Positions 1 through 11,065 of a stretch of 64,000 bases of DNA are shown here, piece by piece (positions within the stretch are counted from its first letter, which is position 1; every line of letters starts with the position of its first letter). The stretch covers positions 317,296 through 381,295 of the forward strand of contig CAJJDN010000085.1 in the NCBI GenBank assembly GCA_905182985.1. The letters run 5' to 3'. A program made the translations under genes and the position numbers. The notes under the pieces were generated by a model. That model worked only from the letters and a program-made list of their open reading frames with translations, did no database searches and was not told the origin of the DNA. The DNA is from Paramecium sonneborni (lineage: Eukaryota; Ciliophora; Oligohymenophorea; Peniculida; Parameciidae).

Positions 1-744
1 TTAATTGAATAAACATAAAAAATCATTGCCAAAATTAATGTATAAATATATATTACTACTTTTAGCTACATAATATTTTTATTTTATCTGTTCTTTGTTT
101 AATTATTATTTTTATACTAACTATATTTAAATAAAAGCTAATTTCAAAATCCTATATTGTTTAAAGATTTGTGTACTTATTACCAGTTTACCATTTATTT
201 TTAGACAGTGTTTTTGAAAGAACCTTAAGGCAATTAGTATAATACAATTGATTTATAAATGGTTTCTTACTGATTTTATCTGAAAATAAAAATTATCTAA
301 TTTTATAAACATTTAAATGTATGAAATATTTATTATCAAACTACTATTCCATGGTTTTTCAAGTGATAGTAAAGATTTTGCTTTTTTAAATTGCTTTATT
401 TTTTTGATCTCTAATTTAACTCTCAGGATTACATTGAGCATTTTTAATATTTATCATTTCTTTATTAATTTTTAGAATTAATTCATCTTATAGATTGTAT
501 TTCAAAAATATATTTGACCTAAATTATATAATATTTTTTCAAATAGCCAATTTTGAGATTTAAAATCTAGCTTTTAATTGAGTATTAACAAAATCATCAT
601 ATAACGATCAATAGTATAAAGCGTATGATTAATTTTTAAATTCTTTATAAAGTATTATGGATCTATTTTTAATAATATAGAAATATTGTTTAAAAAAACA
701 TGTAATATTTCTATTGAAAAAACTATAAATACAATGAAATGCAT
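1..744 (-). CDS. hypothetical protein, 3' end outside the window
   Basis: The reading frame starts at ATG 744 (MHFIVFIVFSIEILHVF) and runs off the left edge without a TGA. Two short introns join the frames: 487-518 (32 nt) and 411-432 (22 nt). The product is rich in Leu, Ile, Lys and Asn, with stretches such as WLFEKILYNLDELILKINK that look like helical repeats, but I recognise no family. It lies head-to-tail after the gene ending at 897. Strand choice rests on the composition of the joined exons, since TGA-only stops also leave open antisense frames. Confidence 0.5.
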
Positions 745-896
745 ATTAAAATTAATGAGAAGAAATTTTACAAGCAGAAGATATTTTTTGAAAATAATAA
801 TTTATAGGTGTTGATGAAAGCTTTGTCACTTCTTTGAGTGCACGCACGGCTTTTTCAACCCCTCATAACTGCAGCTACTAGTTTGAAGGGTTTTTT

Positions 897-1624
897 TCAC
901 TACTACTAATGCTACTCCCTATAACACTATTCATTGGGATCATATTATTAGAAAGCTTTTCTCACAATTCCCTCACAATTATTATTAGTGTTATTAATTT
1001 AAATATTGTTGTTCATCTAATTAAGATTGATATCATTATTATTTAAATCATTGATATTGCTAATATTGCTGATATTAGTCTGGGATTCTAAAATTAAAAA
1101 ATATAACAAACCTGAATGCAAAGTTAACGAAGAAAAAATACTACTTGAATTAGGTTTAATAATTGGTACAGGTTTAGGCTGCCAATCTTAATTGTCAATT
1201 TCTTGATTTATATTACCATCTACCCCATAATATTGGCCTTCATAATATGGATAATATTTAAATAAGTTTTATTATGTCATTTCATTAACGGACTCTTCCT
1301 TCCTTAAAATTTCAACCATCTTTCTACTACTTATTGAACTTCTCATCAGTTTACGAATTTTTCGTTTTAACATTCTCTGTTTATTTGCTTTCCTAATAAA
1401 AGTAAAATTTTCTAGATTTGTTACTTTAAAATAACAGACTCTTAAACAGTCTAAATGAACATATTGGTAGTATTATAATGTGCTTCAAACATTTAAGCAA
1501 ACTTCTCTTTTTCTGCTTCCAATTCCTATTATTCTAATTCTTCATCATACTGAGTTTGGATGCTATTTAATGAAGATTAAGAAAATATTGCAGAGTTACT
1601 AACTGAAGATGTGGAGAATGACAT
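897..1624 (-). CDS. hypothetical basic/Asn-rich protein
   Basis: ATG at 1624, TGA at 897-899. A 32-nt intron follows VILK, and another lies at 1088-1111 (24 nt). The spliced length is an exact multiple of three (223 aa). Order: Ser-rich start, acidic Glu/Gln stretch, basic block KANKQRMLKRKIRKLMR, a Tyr-rich piece YYPYYEGQYYG, and an Asn-rich tail (NISNINDLNNNDINLNQ). The basic block followed by Asn/Gln-rich sequence could suit a nucleic-acid binding protein, but no fold is recognisable. Confidence 0.55.
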
Positions 1625-1689
1625 TTGATTTGATAATTATGATTTTTTTTTTTGTTTTAATTAATATATCCAAATTTATATTAAGAAAC

Positions 1690-2307
1690 TCAAAAATTCT
1701 TTTTTAAAATATCAGTATATTCATAAATTATATCAATTTAGGTTATTTCTATATGAAACCTCAATTAAAAGGTCTTCTTGATAATATAAAATTTCCTATT
1801 CAACAAGTTATTTTTTAATATAATATAGTTATATTCTAATTTATTGAAATTTTAATTACAATCCAGATTATAAAATTCCATTAACTTCATTTCATTTTCG
1901 ATAGCAGGCATAAACTTATACTCTCAATTCTCTAGATACACATAATAATATTTTTTAAGAAATTTTGAAGTATTATAACTGATAACAAAATCTTAAAGGA
2001 GTTATTAAAATTTCTATTACTTAAATTAAAAATTGAAAATCATTAATAAAATATTGCCAAATATATATAATAAATTATAAGACTCTTTAATTAAATTATT
2101 AAGATTATAAACAACTATCCAATATTTCTTTGAAAAAATAGAAATTTTCCTAAAATATATCGAATAAAAATACTAATTAATAAAGGTAACTTGAACCTAT
2201 GAGGATTTATATTAAGTAATTTCTTAAAAATCATTAATTTGCCATCTATTTTTATCACCCAGACAATATTCATTTATATTTTCAATAAAATAATAAAAAA
2301 TGATCAT
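1690..2307 (-). CDS. hypothetical protein
   Basis: ATG at 2307 (MIIFYYFIENINEY), TGA at 1690-1692. Two introns of 24 and 21 nt restore one frame of 190 aa, an exact multiple of three. The product is rich in Tyr, Asn, Ile and Lys, with no signal peptide, clear membrane segment or known motif. It begins about 100 bp after the stop of the F-box-like gene on the same strand. The start is uncertain because the frame stays open a little upstream of this ATG. Confidence 0.5.
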
Positions 2308-2406
2308 AAAATAAAAACTAAAGTATATTTGAATAATTTAAAATAGACTGGTTAGTATTATAATTATACTTATATATAATAATTTATAAAAACAAAATAA
2401 TTAATA

Positions 2407-3876
2407 TCAAAATTCATGAAAATTAAAATTATTTTCTATGTTTAGTAATTATTTCTAGAGATTAGGTAATTAAATATAATAATCTGATAAGCATTCTTTG
2501 ACTTTTATTAGTCTCTTGAGGAAAATTTCATAATTTTTTTCAACTAAAATATCCATTCCTAATCTTTCTATAATTAATTCTTGGCATTTTAAATAGAGCT
2601 CATTTTGAATTGGAGATTTAAAAATGAATTCAGCTATATTTTCACTGTTTATTTGTAAGAGATCTTTCGTAGTTATATTATTTTTGATGCTATCATTTTA
2701 TTAAATACTGTAAAACAGTTCCATCAAACTAAATTATTCTTGAGTCTTATACAGAAATTCATCTTAGGTTAGATTTAAATTAAAATTTGTTTATATTACA
2801 TTGATTTATTTTTATATTCTAGAATATGAAATTTAATAGTGATAACTGGAGTTTTGTTTAAATTCTTGGTTAAACTTATTACAGACAAATCTGCTATTAA
2901 TTATATCCTTCATAGAACAATATGATAAGGTAATTTTAAAAAACAAATTTCCTAAACTTGATATTTTACTAAGATAATTTTATTTTTATTTTATTTTAAT
3001 TAGCAAATTTTTTATAAATCTTTACTAGATTGAAGTTTACTAAATTAATTAATCTTTATTATAAGCCTCACAAATTATTTTATAATCTGGACGTGACAAA
3101 AAATCAAAAAGATTTTACATATATTTTTTTAAATCATCATATTCTTTACCATTTATAAGTTCTTTTCTTTTATAGTTCTTAGAAATTAAGATCTTTAAAG
3201 CTCTTTTATCTTTTTCATATAATCCATACCAATTCAAAGATTAGTATTAAAGAAATTAATACGTACTTGATAAGATATCAAATTTTGAAAAATACGTGTT
3301 TCTTTTGCTTACTAAACCTTTACTTGACTCAGATAAATCAATAATAATGGCAAAATAAGATAAAAGTTATTGAGGAATCTTATGAATTTACCCATTTTAA
3401 GAAATCAATTTTTTCAAAGATTTTTAAATATTTTTTAATCCTGGAATTTCAGGTTGTTAAAAGTTCATAATATTTAATGATTCTAAATATATAGTTCTTT
3501 ATATTTTTTTATAAAATATAAATTCTAAATTCGTTTCTATTAAATAATTTGTGAAATAACTTGTTAATCTTAATTATTTGATATCTTATGTAGTTAAAAA
3601 TAACATAATATTTCTAAATACAATTTGAGAAAGATATCTCTTAAAAAGGTTCTTCTCTTAATAAACTTGTTTTTAATTTTCAATTTTAATTTTGTTTTAT
3701 GATTATTTTTTATTTTAAGTACTTTATTAATTTTTCTTTGGCAATTTTAAACTTTAAACCTGCTTCACCAAATTTTAAAATAAATCAAATGCTAATTTTA
3801 TGTCTTTCTATTTTTTTTATTATTTTTCATTTAATTCTGAGAGTTAATGCTAAAAATTTGTAATATCTAAATTCAT
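2407..3876 (-). CDS. protein with two F-box-like segments
   Basis: A single uninterrupted frame of 489 aa from ATG 3876 (MNLDITNFQHQLSELNEKQ) to TGA 2407-2409. A Gln/Lys-rich N-terminal third leads into FRNIMLFLTTQDIKQLRLTS, which has F-box spacing (hydrophobic helix, D, then LRLTS before a second helix). A similar segment, NLFFKITLSYCSMKDIINSR, followed by FVCNKFNQEF, comes about 250 residues later. F-box proteins normally bring targets to SCF ubiquitin ligases, usually with one F-box. No substrate-binding repeats (LRR, WD, Kelch) are visible, so the F-box assignment is an inference from pattern only. Confidence 0.55.
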
Positions 3877-4411
3877 AATTATTTATATAAATTATTAAAA
3901 AATATTCCAATAATTTATAAATAAGGTCGAAATTCTGATTAAATCTATCAATTGGATGTGTAATTTTTTAAAAGTTTAATATGAAAACATTAGTTTATAA
4001 AGATTAATTAACACTTCTACTCATTTCATTTTGATTAATGTATTAGTATTTAAATATTTAAATAGTTTTTTTATCATTTTAGTTTGTTTAAAGTGAGTTT
4101 TGGTATAATATTTAGAAATCTTGAAGTATACAATTTTGATATATTAAAATCTTTAATAATTTTCAACAAAAAAAGTGAGGAACAGCTTAAAAAAGGAGAA
4201 ATTTTATGATTTATAAAAAAATTACATAGAATTCTAAAAGAAATTTATAGAATTGGTATTATTAAATATTCAAGTTATTATTTTATGGAATATAAGTCTA
4301 GAAGCAAATAATTCTAATCTAAAATATTCACTATAAGATATATATCCTGTTTATTTGCTTGATTTAGTAATATCAATTCAGAAACAATTAATTATTATTA
4401 CTACAAATCAT

Positions 4412-4657
4412 ATGGGGGTGTGCTCATCAAAAAAAAACAACTATCCACTTCAGAGAAGCTAACCTTAAAGAAATATTGAAATCGACTTTGTCAAATTGTT
4501 AGAGTATAATCGTAAAAAGGAGGCTAAGGATAATAAGAACAATCAACAACAACAGTCATTCTGTTAGATTTTCTTACAAGAAAACAAAGCTTCTAATCCT
4601 CAAACCTTTACCCAAAACTTAGCTCCAACAGCATAGTTAGACTATAAGAAAATATGA
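4412..4657 (+). CDS. small N-myristoyl-type protein (MGVCSS)
   Basis: 81 aa, no intron, ATG 4412 to TGA 4655-4657. The N-terminus MGVCSSKK fits a myristoylation site (Gly2, Ser6) with Cys4 available for palmitoylation, so membrane anchoring is likely. The rest is charged and Gln-rich (EYNRKKEAKDNKNNQQQQS) with no enzyme domain. The frame also stays open upstream: with a 23-nt intron at 4093-4115 it could start at ATG 4038 and give 198 aa. I prefer the internal start because MGVCSS is such a typical acyl-anchor terminus. Confidence 0.6.
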
Positions 4658-4663
4658 TTTCTT

Positions 4664-5420
4664 TTTAGGTTGATCATTGAAATTCTTTGAGTGAATAATA
4701 TGTTTAATACACTGAAATATTAATAATGTTCCTCTTATTTTCCATTCTCTATTATACTTTCTAATACTCATTAAGTTACATATTTACTGTATTTAATTTG
4801 AAAAAAATCCAAATTAATCAAATATTAATATATATATATATATACTCATTAATCTAAATCTAAGAATTTTTTTCAGTCTCTTATCAGATTGATCAGGATT
4901 TAAACTTACATAGTGTAATCTCTTAAAACATATTAAGTATTATTTGATCGAGATTTCATTCTTTAAATGAAGTTCTTTTTTACAAATATTTAAAAAGACG
5001 ATAAATTTTTCTGATACAAATCTAATTTAAATATTCTTTTTTAAACTTAATTGACTTAATTCATTGATTATGTATATAAGGTAGATAGAGAAAAATATAA
5101 AGTTCTGTTATTATTTAAAATTTAAGAATTATTAAGGTATATCTGGTTAAAAATAACAAATAAATGTTAGATTTGTTTTCACCCTTTCTTAGTTCTTTAA
5201 TTAAAATATCCAATACTTTTTCATTATTGATTTTGAATATCATTATCAATAGCAGATATCAAATTAACATTATTTATCAACTTATCATAAATATTAATAT
5301 TATTACTATTTCTCATACAGTAATTTAGATTTTTTCAAGAGTTTGTCCTCTTTTGCCATCATCAGTTTTTGTACAACATACTCAAAAAGGTACAATCCTC
5401 ATAGAATCTTATAAACTATT
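4664..5420 (-). other. AT-rich stretch with minus-strand coding-like pieces, gene model unresolved
   Basis: Several minus-strand frames look coding, for example MIFKINNEKVLDILIKELRKG near 5,240-5,180 and LHYVSLNPDQSDKRLKKIL near 4,930-4,860. I could not join them with confident 20-34 nt introns. The downstream end runs into a TATATATA tract around 4,835, which looks intergenic. One hypothetical minus-strand gene is likely, but its limits are not supported. Confidence 0.3.
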
Positions 5421-5496
5421 AATCTATATGTTAATTTTAAAAATTGATAAATTATAATAATAGAAAATGAATCTTAAGGTTCACTATTCAACTAAA

Positions 5497-6000
5497 TCAT
5501 ATTAGTTATCTGAATGTAATTTTTAAGTTATTTAATTTATAAAATTTGTTTTATATATATATTGAAAATCTTTATAAGTCTTTTAATTTTTAATTAAATT
5601 TTTGATTATTTATAATTAATTCACAGAGGCTTTTCAATTTTTAGTTTTTGTACTATATGAAAGAATCGATATTTTTTAATACAAAAAGTTTATTATCATC
5701 ATTATAAAGAGTTTTTTGTATGGAGCTGTTAAAAAATCTTCAATAAGTATCACTAAAGATAAATTACAGCATAAAATGATTGTTTGAGTCTTTGAATTAG
5801 TTAAAATTTTAGGCTTTTTCATATTAATGTTATAAACATTTAATTGAAATAAATATTATTAAAGTATTAGAATATATGGGTCTAGAATAGGTCTAAATTT
5901 ATTGATATTTTGAAGTTAAGTAAGAATAAAAGTGGTATATAGCATTCTAAGAATAATAAATGAAAATAGAAATAATAATTGATTAATTTTCTTTACGTAT
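5497..6000 (-). CDS. hypothetical protein, 5' end unresolved
   Basis: A minus-strand product ends at TGA 5497-5499. Short GT..AG introns (24 and 28 nt) join exons reading INLDLFQTHIFQYFNNIYF, LYSIQKTLYNDDNKLF and NIDSFIQYKNQKLKSLCELI. No start codon was fixed; the frame fades near 6,000, just downstream of the PKA-like gene. No family recognised. Confidence 0.4.
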
Positions 6001-6022
6001 ATATTTATCATTAATGTATATA

Positions 6023-7158
6023 TCACCATTCAAGGAAGGGATCATCAGCTGGCTTTAGAGCAGGACTCTAGGTATCAGATTCTGGATAGGATGAGAAATT
6101 TGATGTATCATTTGCAGCTCTAAAATGTATAGATTAAAAAAATTACTTAACAACAGGTTTATAAGGAACTGGTAATTTTTTTTGGGTTAATAAATTCCAA
6201 TCTAGATTTCCAAACCATCTATGATTCTTAATATCAGCAGCTCCTATATTAGAGATAAAATGATAGAATTACCATTTTTTAAGTTCCCATATCTTTTTGA
6301 TAAATCTGCAACTAATAAATGTTTTACTAAAGATTTAGCATTTCTAAGTTAGAAAATGTAATGTACTTATCAAATGATTTAGGAAATTTAACTTTTCCCT
6401 TAAGAATTTTTTAATAAATAGCCATAGGGTCTTCATCAGAGAAAGGATCGATGCCTGCATTCATTTCATAAATTAAAATTCCCAAAGTCCACCAATCAAC
6501 AGCTTTACCATGTCCCTTATTTAATAAGATTTCTGGAGCCAAATATTCTGGAGTTCCACATAAAGTATAAGTTCTTCCTTCAACAACTTTAGCAAATCCA
6601 AAATCTGTTAACTTTAAGTATCCATCATCTGCAATTAATAAATTTTCTGGTTTTAAATCTCTATAGATGATATTTTTGGAATGAAGATATTCAAAAATTG
6701 AAGCAACTTATGCAGCATAAAAACTAAAAAAGAAATTTTTATATAATTTTTTACGCTGCATGTTAAGTATCAAGTCTTCCAATACTTCTTAAATAGGTAA
6801 ACAATTCACCTCCTGAAACAAATTCTAATACTAAATATAAGTATCTTGGATCTTAGCAAAATCCTTCAAAATTGACCTATTCAAATAAAATTAGTCAATT
6901 TACAATAAAAGGATGGGATAAGTTGCCTAATATAGTATTTTCATTAATAACATGATCAACTTATTTTAATCTAATGATTTCAGCTTTCTTTAAACTTTTC
7001 AAAGCAACATATTTATTGGTTTATTTGTTTCTTGCCAATTTTACTCTTCCAAATGATCCTATACATTTGAATTTCAATTGAATACCTGTTCCAAGTGTTT
7101 AAAATACTTCATAATCTGTTAATTTCAACTTCTTTGGTTTTGCCAATCCTGTACTCAT
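6023..7158 (-). CDS. AGC-family kinase, PKA catalytic-subunit-like
   Basis: ATG 7158 ([19 protein letters not shown]), TGA 6023-6025, with several introns near 27 nt. Visible kinase landmarks: glycine loop [19 protein letters not shown] with the ATP-site Lys, the [10 protein letters not shown] catalytic loop, DFGFAK, the activation loop ending [10 protein letters not shown], and [13 protein letters not shown]. The loop ..TLCGTPE and the order of segments are typical of PKA/PKG-type AGC kinases, which phosphorylate Ser/Thr in response to cyclic nucleotides. The C-terminal tail PYKPVV...DPFLEW is AGC-like, but lacks the usual terminal FxxF, ending in Trp instead. A PKG-type regulatory part is absent, so a free catalytic subunit is the best reading. 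Confidence 0.85.
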
Positions 7159-7440
7159 TGTTTCTTAAGATTTATGAAATAAATAAAATATATATAAATA
7201 TTAATCATAATGACATAAGAACTTTATATCAAAATTAAAATAAAAACAACAACTTTCCATAAAATCTTTACTCCGCAAAGAGTATTGAAAAAAACAATTT
7301 TAAAATTTCATCCAAGACGGATGTTTAATTCAATATTTAAATAAATATATATAATAAAGTTTTTGAATGTAATTTAGATATATAAATAAAAAACAATTGA
7401 GTCTGTAAACATTTATACATACATAATATTTGAACAAATA

Positions 7441-9212
7441 TCAACCATCTCTTTAATCTCCAAAAGTCTCTTATGGTTCTTCTTCTCCACCTTATCTACC
7501 TGATTATTATTGTTTTTTTTTAATTCCTGAAACAACATCATCAATTCTTAATAACATACAAGCAGATTCAATAGCAGTTTTAAAAACTTATCTAAATATA
7601 TATTATATACAAATTAAATTACTTTTTAACTGAAAGTGGTTCCCAAACATTAATTTCATTCATTTTTGCTATTTTACCAGTATTTCCATCTACTCCATAA
7701 TATAATCCTCCATTTTCACTATGTTTAGCTCTTAATTCTGTTAAAATTCGAACTGTATCAGCACCACAATTAGCTGAAAGAGTTCTTGGGATGATTTCTA
7801 AAGCATAAGCAACTATTATATATAAATTGATTAATATATACCTGCTTTATAAGGTAATTATCCTAAACCTTCAACTTTGTTAGCTTTTTCTAATAATTTA
7901 GCACTAACTTCCATTTCAACAGCTCCTCCTCCAGGTAAAAGTTTTGGATCTTAATATATATTTTTAGCAACAGCCAAACAATCATGTAAATTTCTTTCCT
8001 ATATAAATAAATTAAATTTATAATTACCATTTCATTAAGTACATCTTTAGAAGCTCCTCTTAAAATAATAGAACAAGCAGTAGGATTTTAACAATCAACA
8101 AAGAATGCAAAATAATCATCTCCTATTTTTTTAACTTCAAATGTTCCACATAAAGTACCAACATCTGTATCTTATAATTCTTCAGGTCTATTTACAATAG
8201 TAGCACCTGAAACTCTTGCAATTCTAGTATTATCTGTTTTTCTAACTCTTCTAATAACAGAAACATTTCCTTTAAGTAAGAAATGTTATGCTAAATCTGA
8301 AACTCCTTTTTCAGTAATAACAATATCCGGTTTATGTTTTAAAATATCATTACACATCAATGCTACTTCATTTATTTCTTATTAAAGTGCATCTGTCATA
8401 TCAGATTCTTTAGTCATTTCCATATTAGTCATAGATTCTCCCTTTTTATATTCTAATGTACAATCTAATAAAATAATTCTAGGATTTTTAATTTCCCTTC
8501 TCATTCTTGGATGTGTAACATCTTTATTAATCATAACACCTTCAAGTACACAACTTTCTTCTAAAGTTCCTCCAGGAATTTTCTCAACTTTTGCATATCT
8601 CTTAATTTCCAAATTTAATTTATTAATATTTCCACCTCTTAAAACAATTCTTGTTGCTTATAATGAAAGATCACTAATTAATGTTCCCCATCTAAATGCA
8701 AATTTAGTTCCAATACAAGATTATAATGCTTTCATAACTTCTTCTTTTTTTTCTGTATCAATTTATTATGAAATTTCATCTAATATTTGTATTGAATCTT
8801 CTAATGCTTTAAAATAACCATTAACAATTTCCGTTGGATGAATATTCTTTTCTATAAATGGTCTTGCAGCTACCATCATTTCACCTGCTAATATTATAAC
8901 AGATGTTGTTCCATCTCCTACTTCTTCATCTTAAGCCTTTTTTTATTTTAATAGTCATACTCTTGCCAATTCTATCATACTCTTAGCTGCTGGATGTTAA
9001 ACATCTATCTCTCTTAAGATTGCATTCCCATCATTTGTCATTACTATTCCACCCATTGGATCTAATAACATTTTTAACATTGAACGAGGACCAAGAGTAG
9101 TTAATACTATATCTGATACAGCCTTTGCTGCCTATATATTTCCTAACTATGCTTTTCTTCCTTACTCTCTTTTTGTGTTAGCATTCACAACTATTACTGG
9201 AGCTCCTTACAT
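7441..9212 (-). CDS. CCT3: chaperonin CCT/TCP-1 subunit gamma
   Basis: ATG 9212 ([18 protein letters not shown]) to TGA 7441-7443, interrupted by a few short introns. CCT hallmarks are present: [29 protein letters not shown] and the ATP-hydrolysis motif [27 protein letters not shown] lies in the second half, and the tail is acidic/Gln-rich (GGEEEPQETFGDQRDG). The start resembles gamma subunits (M.GAPV.V.N.NTKRE), which sets it apart from other CCT paralogues. CCT is the cytosolic double-ring chaperonin that folds tubulin and actin, in high demand in a ciliated cell. Confidence 0.9.
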
Positions 9213-9399
9213 ATATTTTTAAATATAAAATTTTTTAATTATTTCTTTTATATTTCATTATTTCAAATAGTATTTTTGTTTTATTATAAATCATAATCAA
9301 TACAATTTACATCTTTCAAATTATAACAAACCTTAAAAAAATTATAACTTACTTGTAATTTTAAGTAATTATTGATGTTTGTTTGATAGTTAAAATATT

Positions 9400-9785
9400 A
9401 TGGATCCAAATAAATATTAAATAAAATAAAGAAAAGAAAAAGAGACTAAAATTATCTATAAAATACTTGATTCTAATTAATATCCTATTGAATATTATTT
9501 ATATTTTTTAATTAAATAGGAAATTCTTTAAAATATATATTCTTTCTACAACAAAATCAATATTAATAATTAAAAAGTTTTTAAATCATAAAATTTATGC
9601 GAATTCTATTTTATTTTATTAGAATAACATCACTTGTCAATTAATTAGATTAATATAATTATATATATGGAAATTCTATACATTAATCATTCATTATATA
9701 AAAAATAGTATAAATTATAGAATTGTAATTTATAGAATATTTATTAATTTATTCATTAATGTGTCTTCCAATTAGTTGTTTGAAA
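9400..9785 (+). CDS. possible small hypothetical protein, 3' end uncertain
   Basis: From ATG 9400 a plus-strand frame reads MDPNKYQIKQRKEKETKIIY and continues with Lys/Asn/Ile-rich sequence to a TGA near 9,783. It overlaps the first codons of the tetraspanin-like gene, so an intron or an earlier stop is likely. The first 90 codons look coding; the last part looks like intergenic AT-rich sequence read through. Confidence 0.3.
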
Positions 9786-10680
9786 TGCATAGTGGAAGTA
9801 GAGGCAATCATCATATTGATAGTAGGATTGTGTAGTTTTGGTTTTACAATATACTTATAAATTTAATACTCTTCATATAACGAAAATGAAGTAAAATATT
9901 TATTTATTTGATATTTAGTAAGGCGACTAGGGAATTGGAACTGTAGCTATATTTTGGATTATTTCAGTAGCAATGATTCTGAATGGTATTATAGGGATTA
10001 TTGGTGGAAAAAAGAAAAGTTCTTGTCTATTATTTTTATTTAATATGGTTAACATTGTAATACTTCTGGGATTTATTGCTCTCATGATTTTAGGATACGT
10101 TTTAGCAAATGAAATTTAAGATTTTAATTAAGAGGAATACTGTGCTGGAGAGCCATCTTTGCAATAGACTTGGCTGCTTGGATAAAATTTGATTTGTTCC
10201 TCTAATTGTCCGTGCTACATTAATAACCAATAGACTATCCCACCATTTTATCTACCGTATTCATCTTCAAATAGCTCTGATGTAGATTTATTTTTGATAT
10301 TTAGGCAACTAAAGTTTAAGATTGCCCTTAATATAAAAGTTGGTCTGATAGTTAGAAAGCCTAGGCTTAGTTTTTTAGAAATATTGAAAAGAATCAAGAT
10401 TGTTCTGGCTGGTGTTCTCCATTTTCCTTAAAAATTTTTTATGATATTAATAGCAATCTAAATCAAAATGTAAATTTTTATCTAGTTTTAATAGACTTAA
10501 CAATGTACAATTGAAGCTCAACAATCATTAGTAGATACATGCTAAATTATAGGTGATACTTCTGCTGCATTAACTGGAATAATGGGGTTATTGGTTATTT
10601 TTACTTTTTGTTTATGCTGTCATCCAACCAGAAAGGATTAAAAGAGTTATTATGAAAGATTAGCTTATCAGAACGATTGA
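9759..10680 (+). CDS. tetraspanin-like four-helix membrane protein
   Basis: ATG 9759 (MCLPISCLKCIVEVEAIIIL), TGA 10678-10680, with three introns of 28, 23 and 25 nt. Helix 1 follows at once; two more helices come after the first intron (TVAIFWIISVAMILNGIIGI and FNMVNIVILLGFIALMIL). Then there is a long Cys-rich loop (EEYCAGEPS, SCSNCPCYI, CSGWCSP, QQCTIEAQ), a fourth helix (AALTGIMGLLVIFTFCLCC) and a short cytoplasmic tail. Layout and loop cysteines match tetraspanins, which organise membrane microdomains, though I see no clear CCG motif. Confidence 0.65.
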
Positions 10681-11065
10681 TATTATTATAAATAGAATTA
10701 TTTGTAATTGGGATATTTATTATGAAATTTTTTATAGATATTTCTTCTTTTTTAAAAAACTAATTCATTAAGTGTTAATAAATTGAGTTTTGTATAAATT
10801 TTTTTACAAAATTTGAATCCAAATTGTTGAATTAAATTTGTAAGATCAAAATAGATTGTAAAAATGGTTTGATCAGTAATGGTAAATTTAGTTTATAAAT
10901 AGATTTTAAGAATTTTAGAAAGAGAATAATTTAAAAAATTTTAAACAAGTTCAATAGAGAGTATTGATTGTTTTAATTAAAATAATATATAGAATACACA
11001 CAGAAATATTTGAAATTTGATAATAAATCGTTATTTAATATTTGATAATAAATCATGGGACTAAT
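10681..11065. other. intergenic AT-rich stretch
   Basis: No convincing exon on either strand. It contains an imperfect direct repeat of TTTGATAATAAATC just before the TTLL gene (about 11,020-11,055). Otherwise I see nothing. Confidence 0.5.

Noticed and set aside
4830..4850. TATATATATA run as a telomere or chromosome-breakage site
   Set aside because: No G4T2/G3T3-type telomeric repeat is present anywhere in the window; simple AT-rich intergenic DNA explains it.
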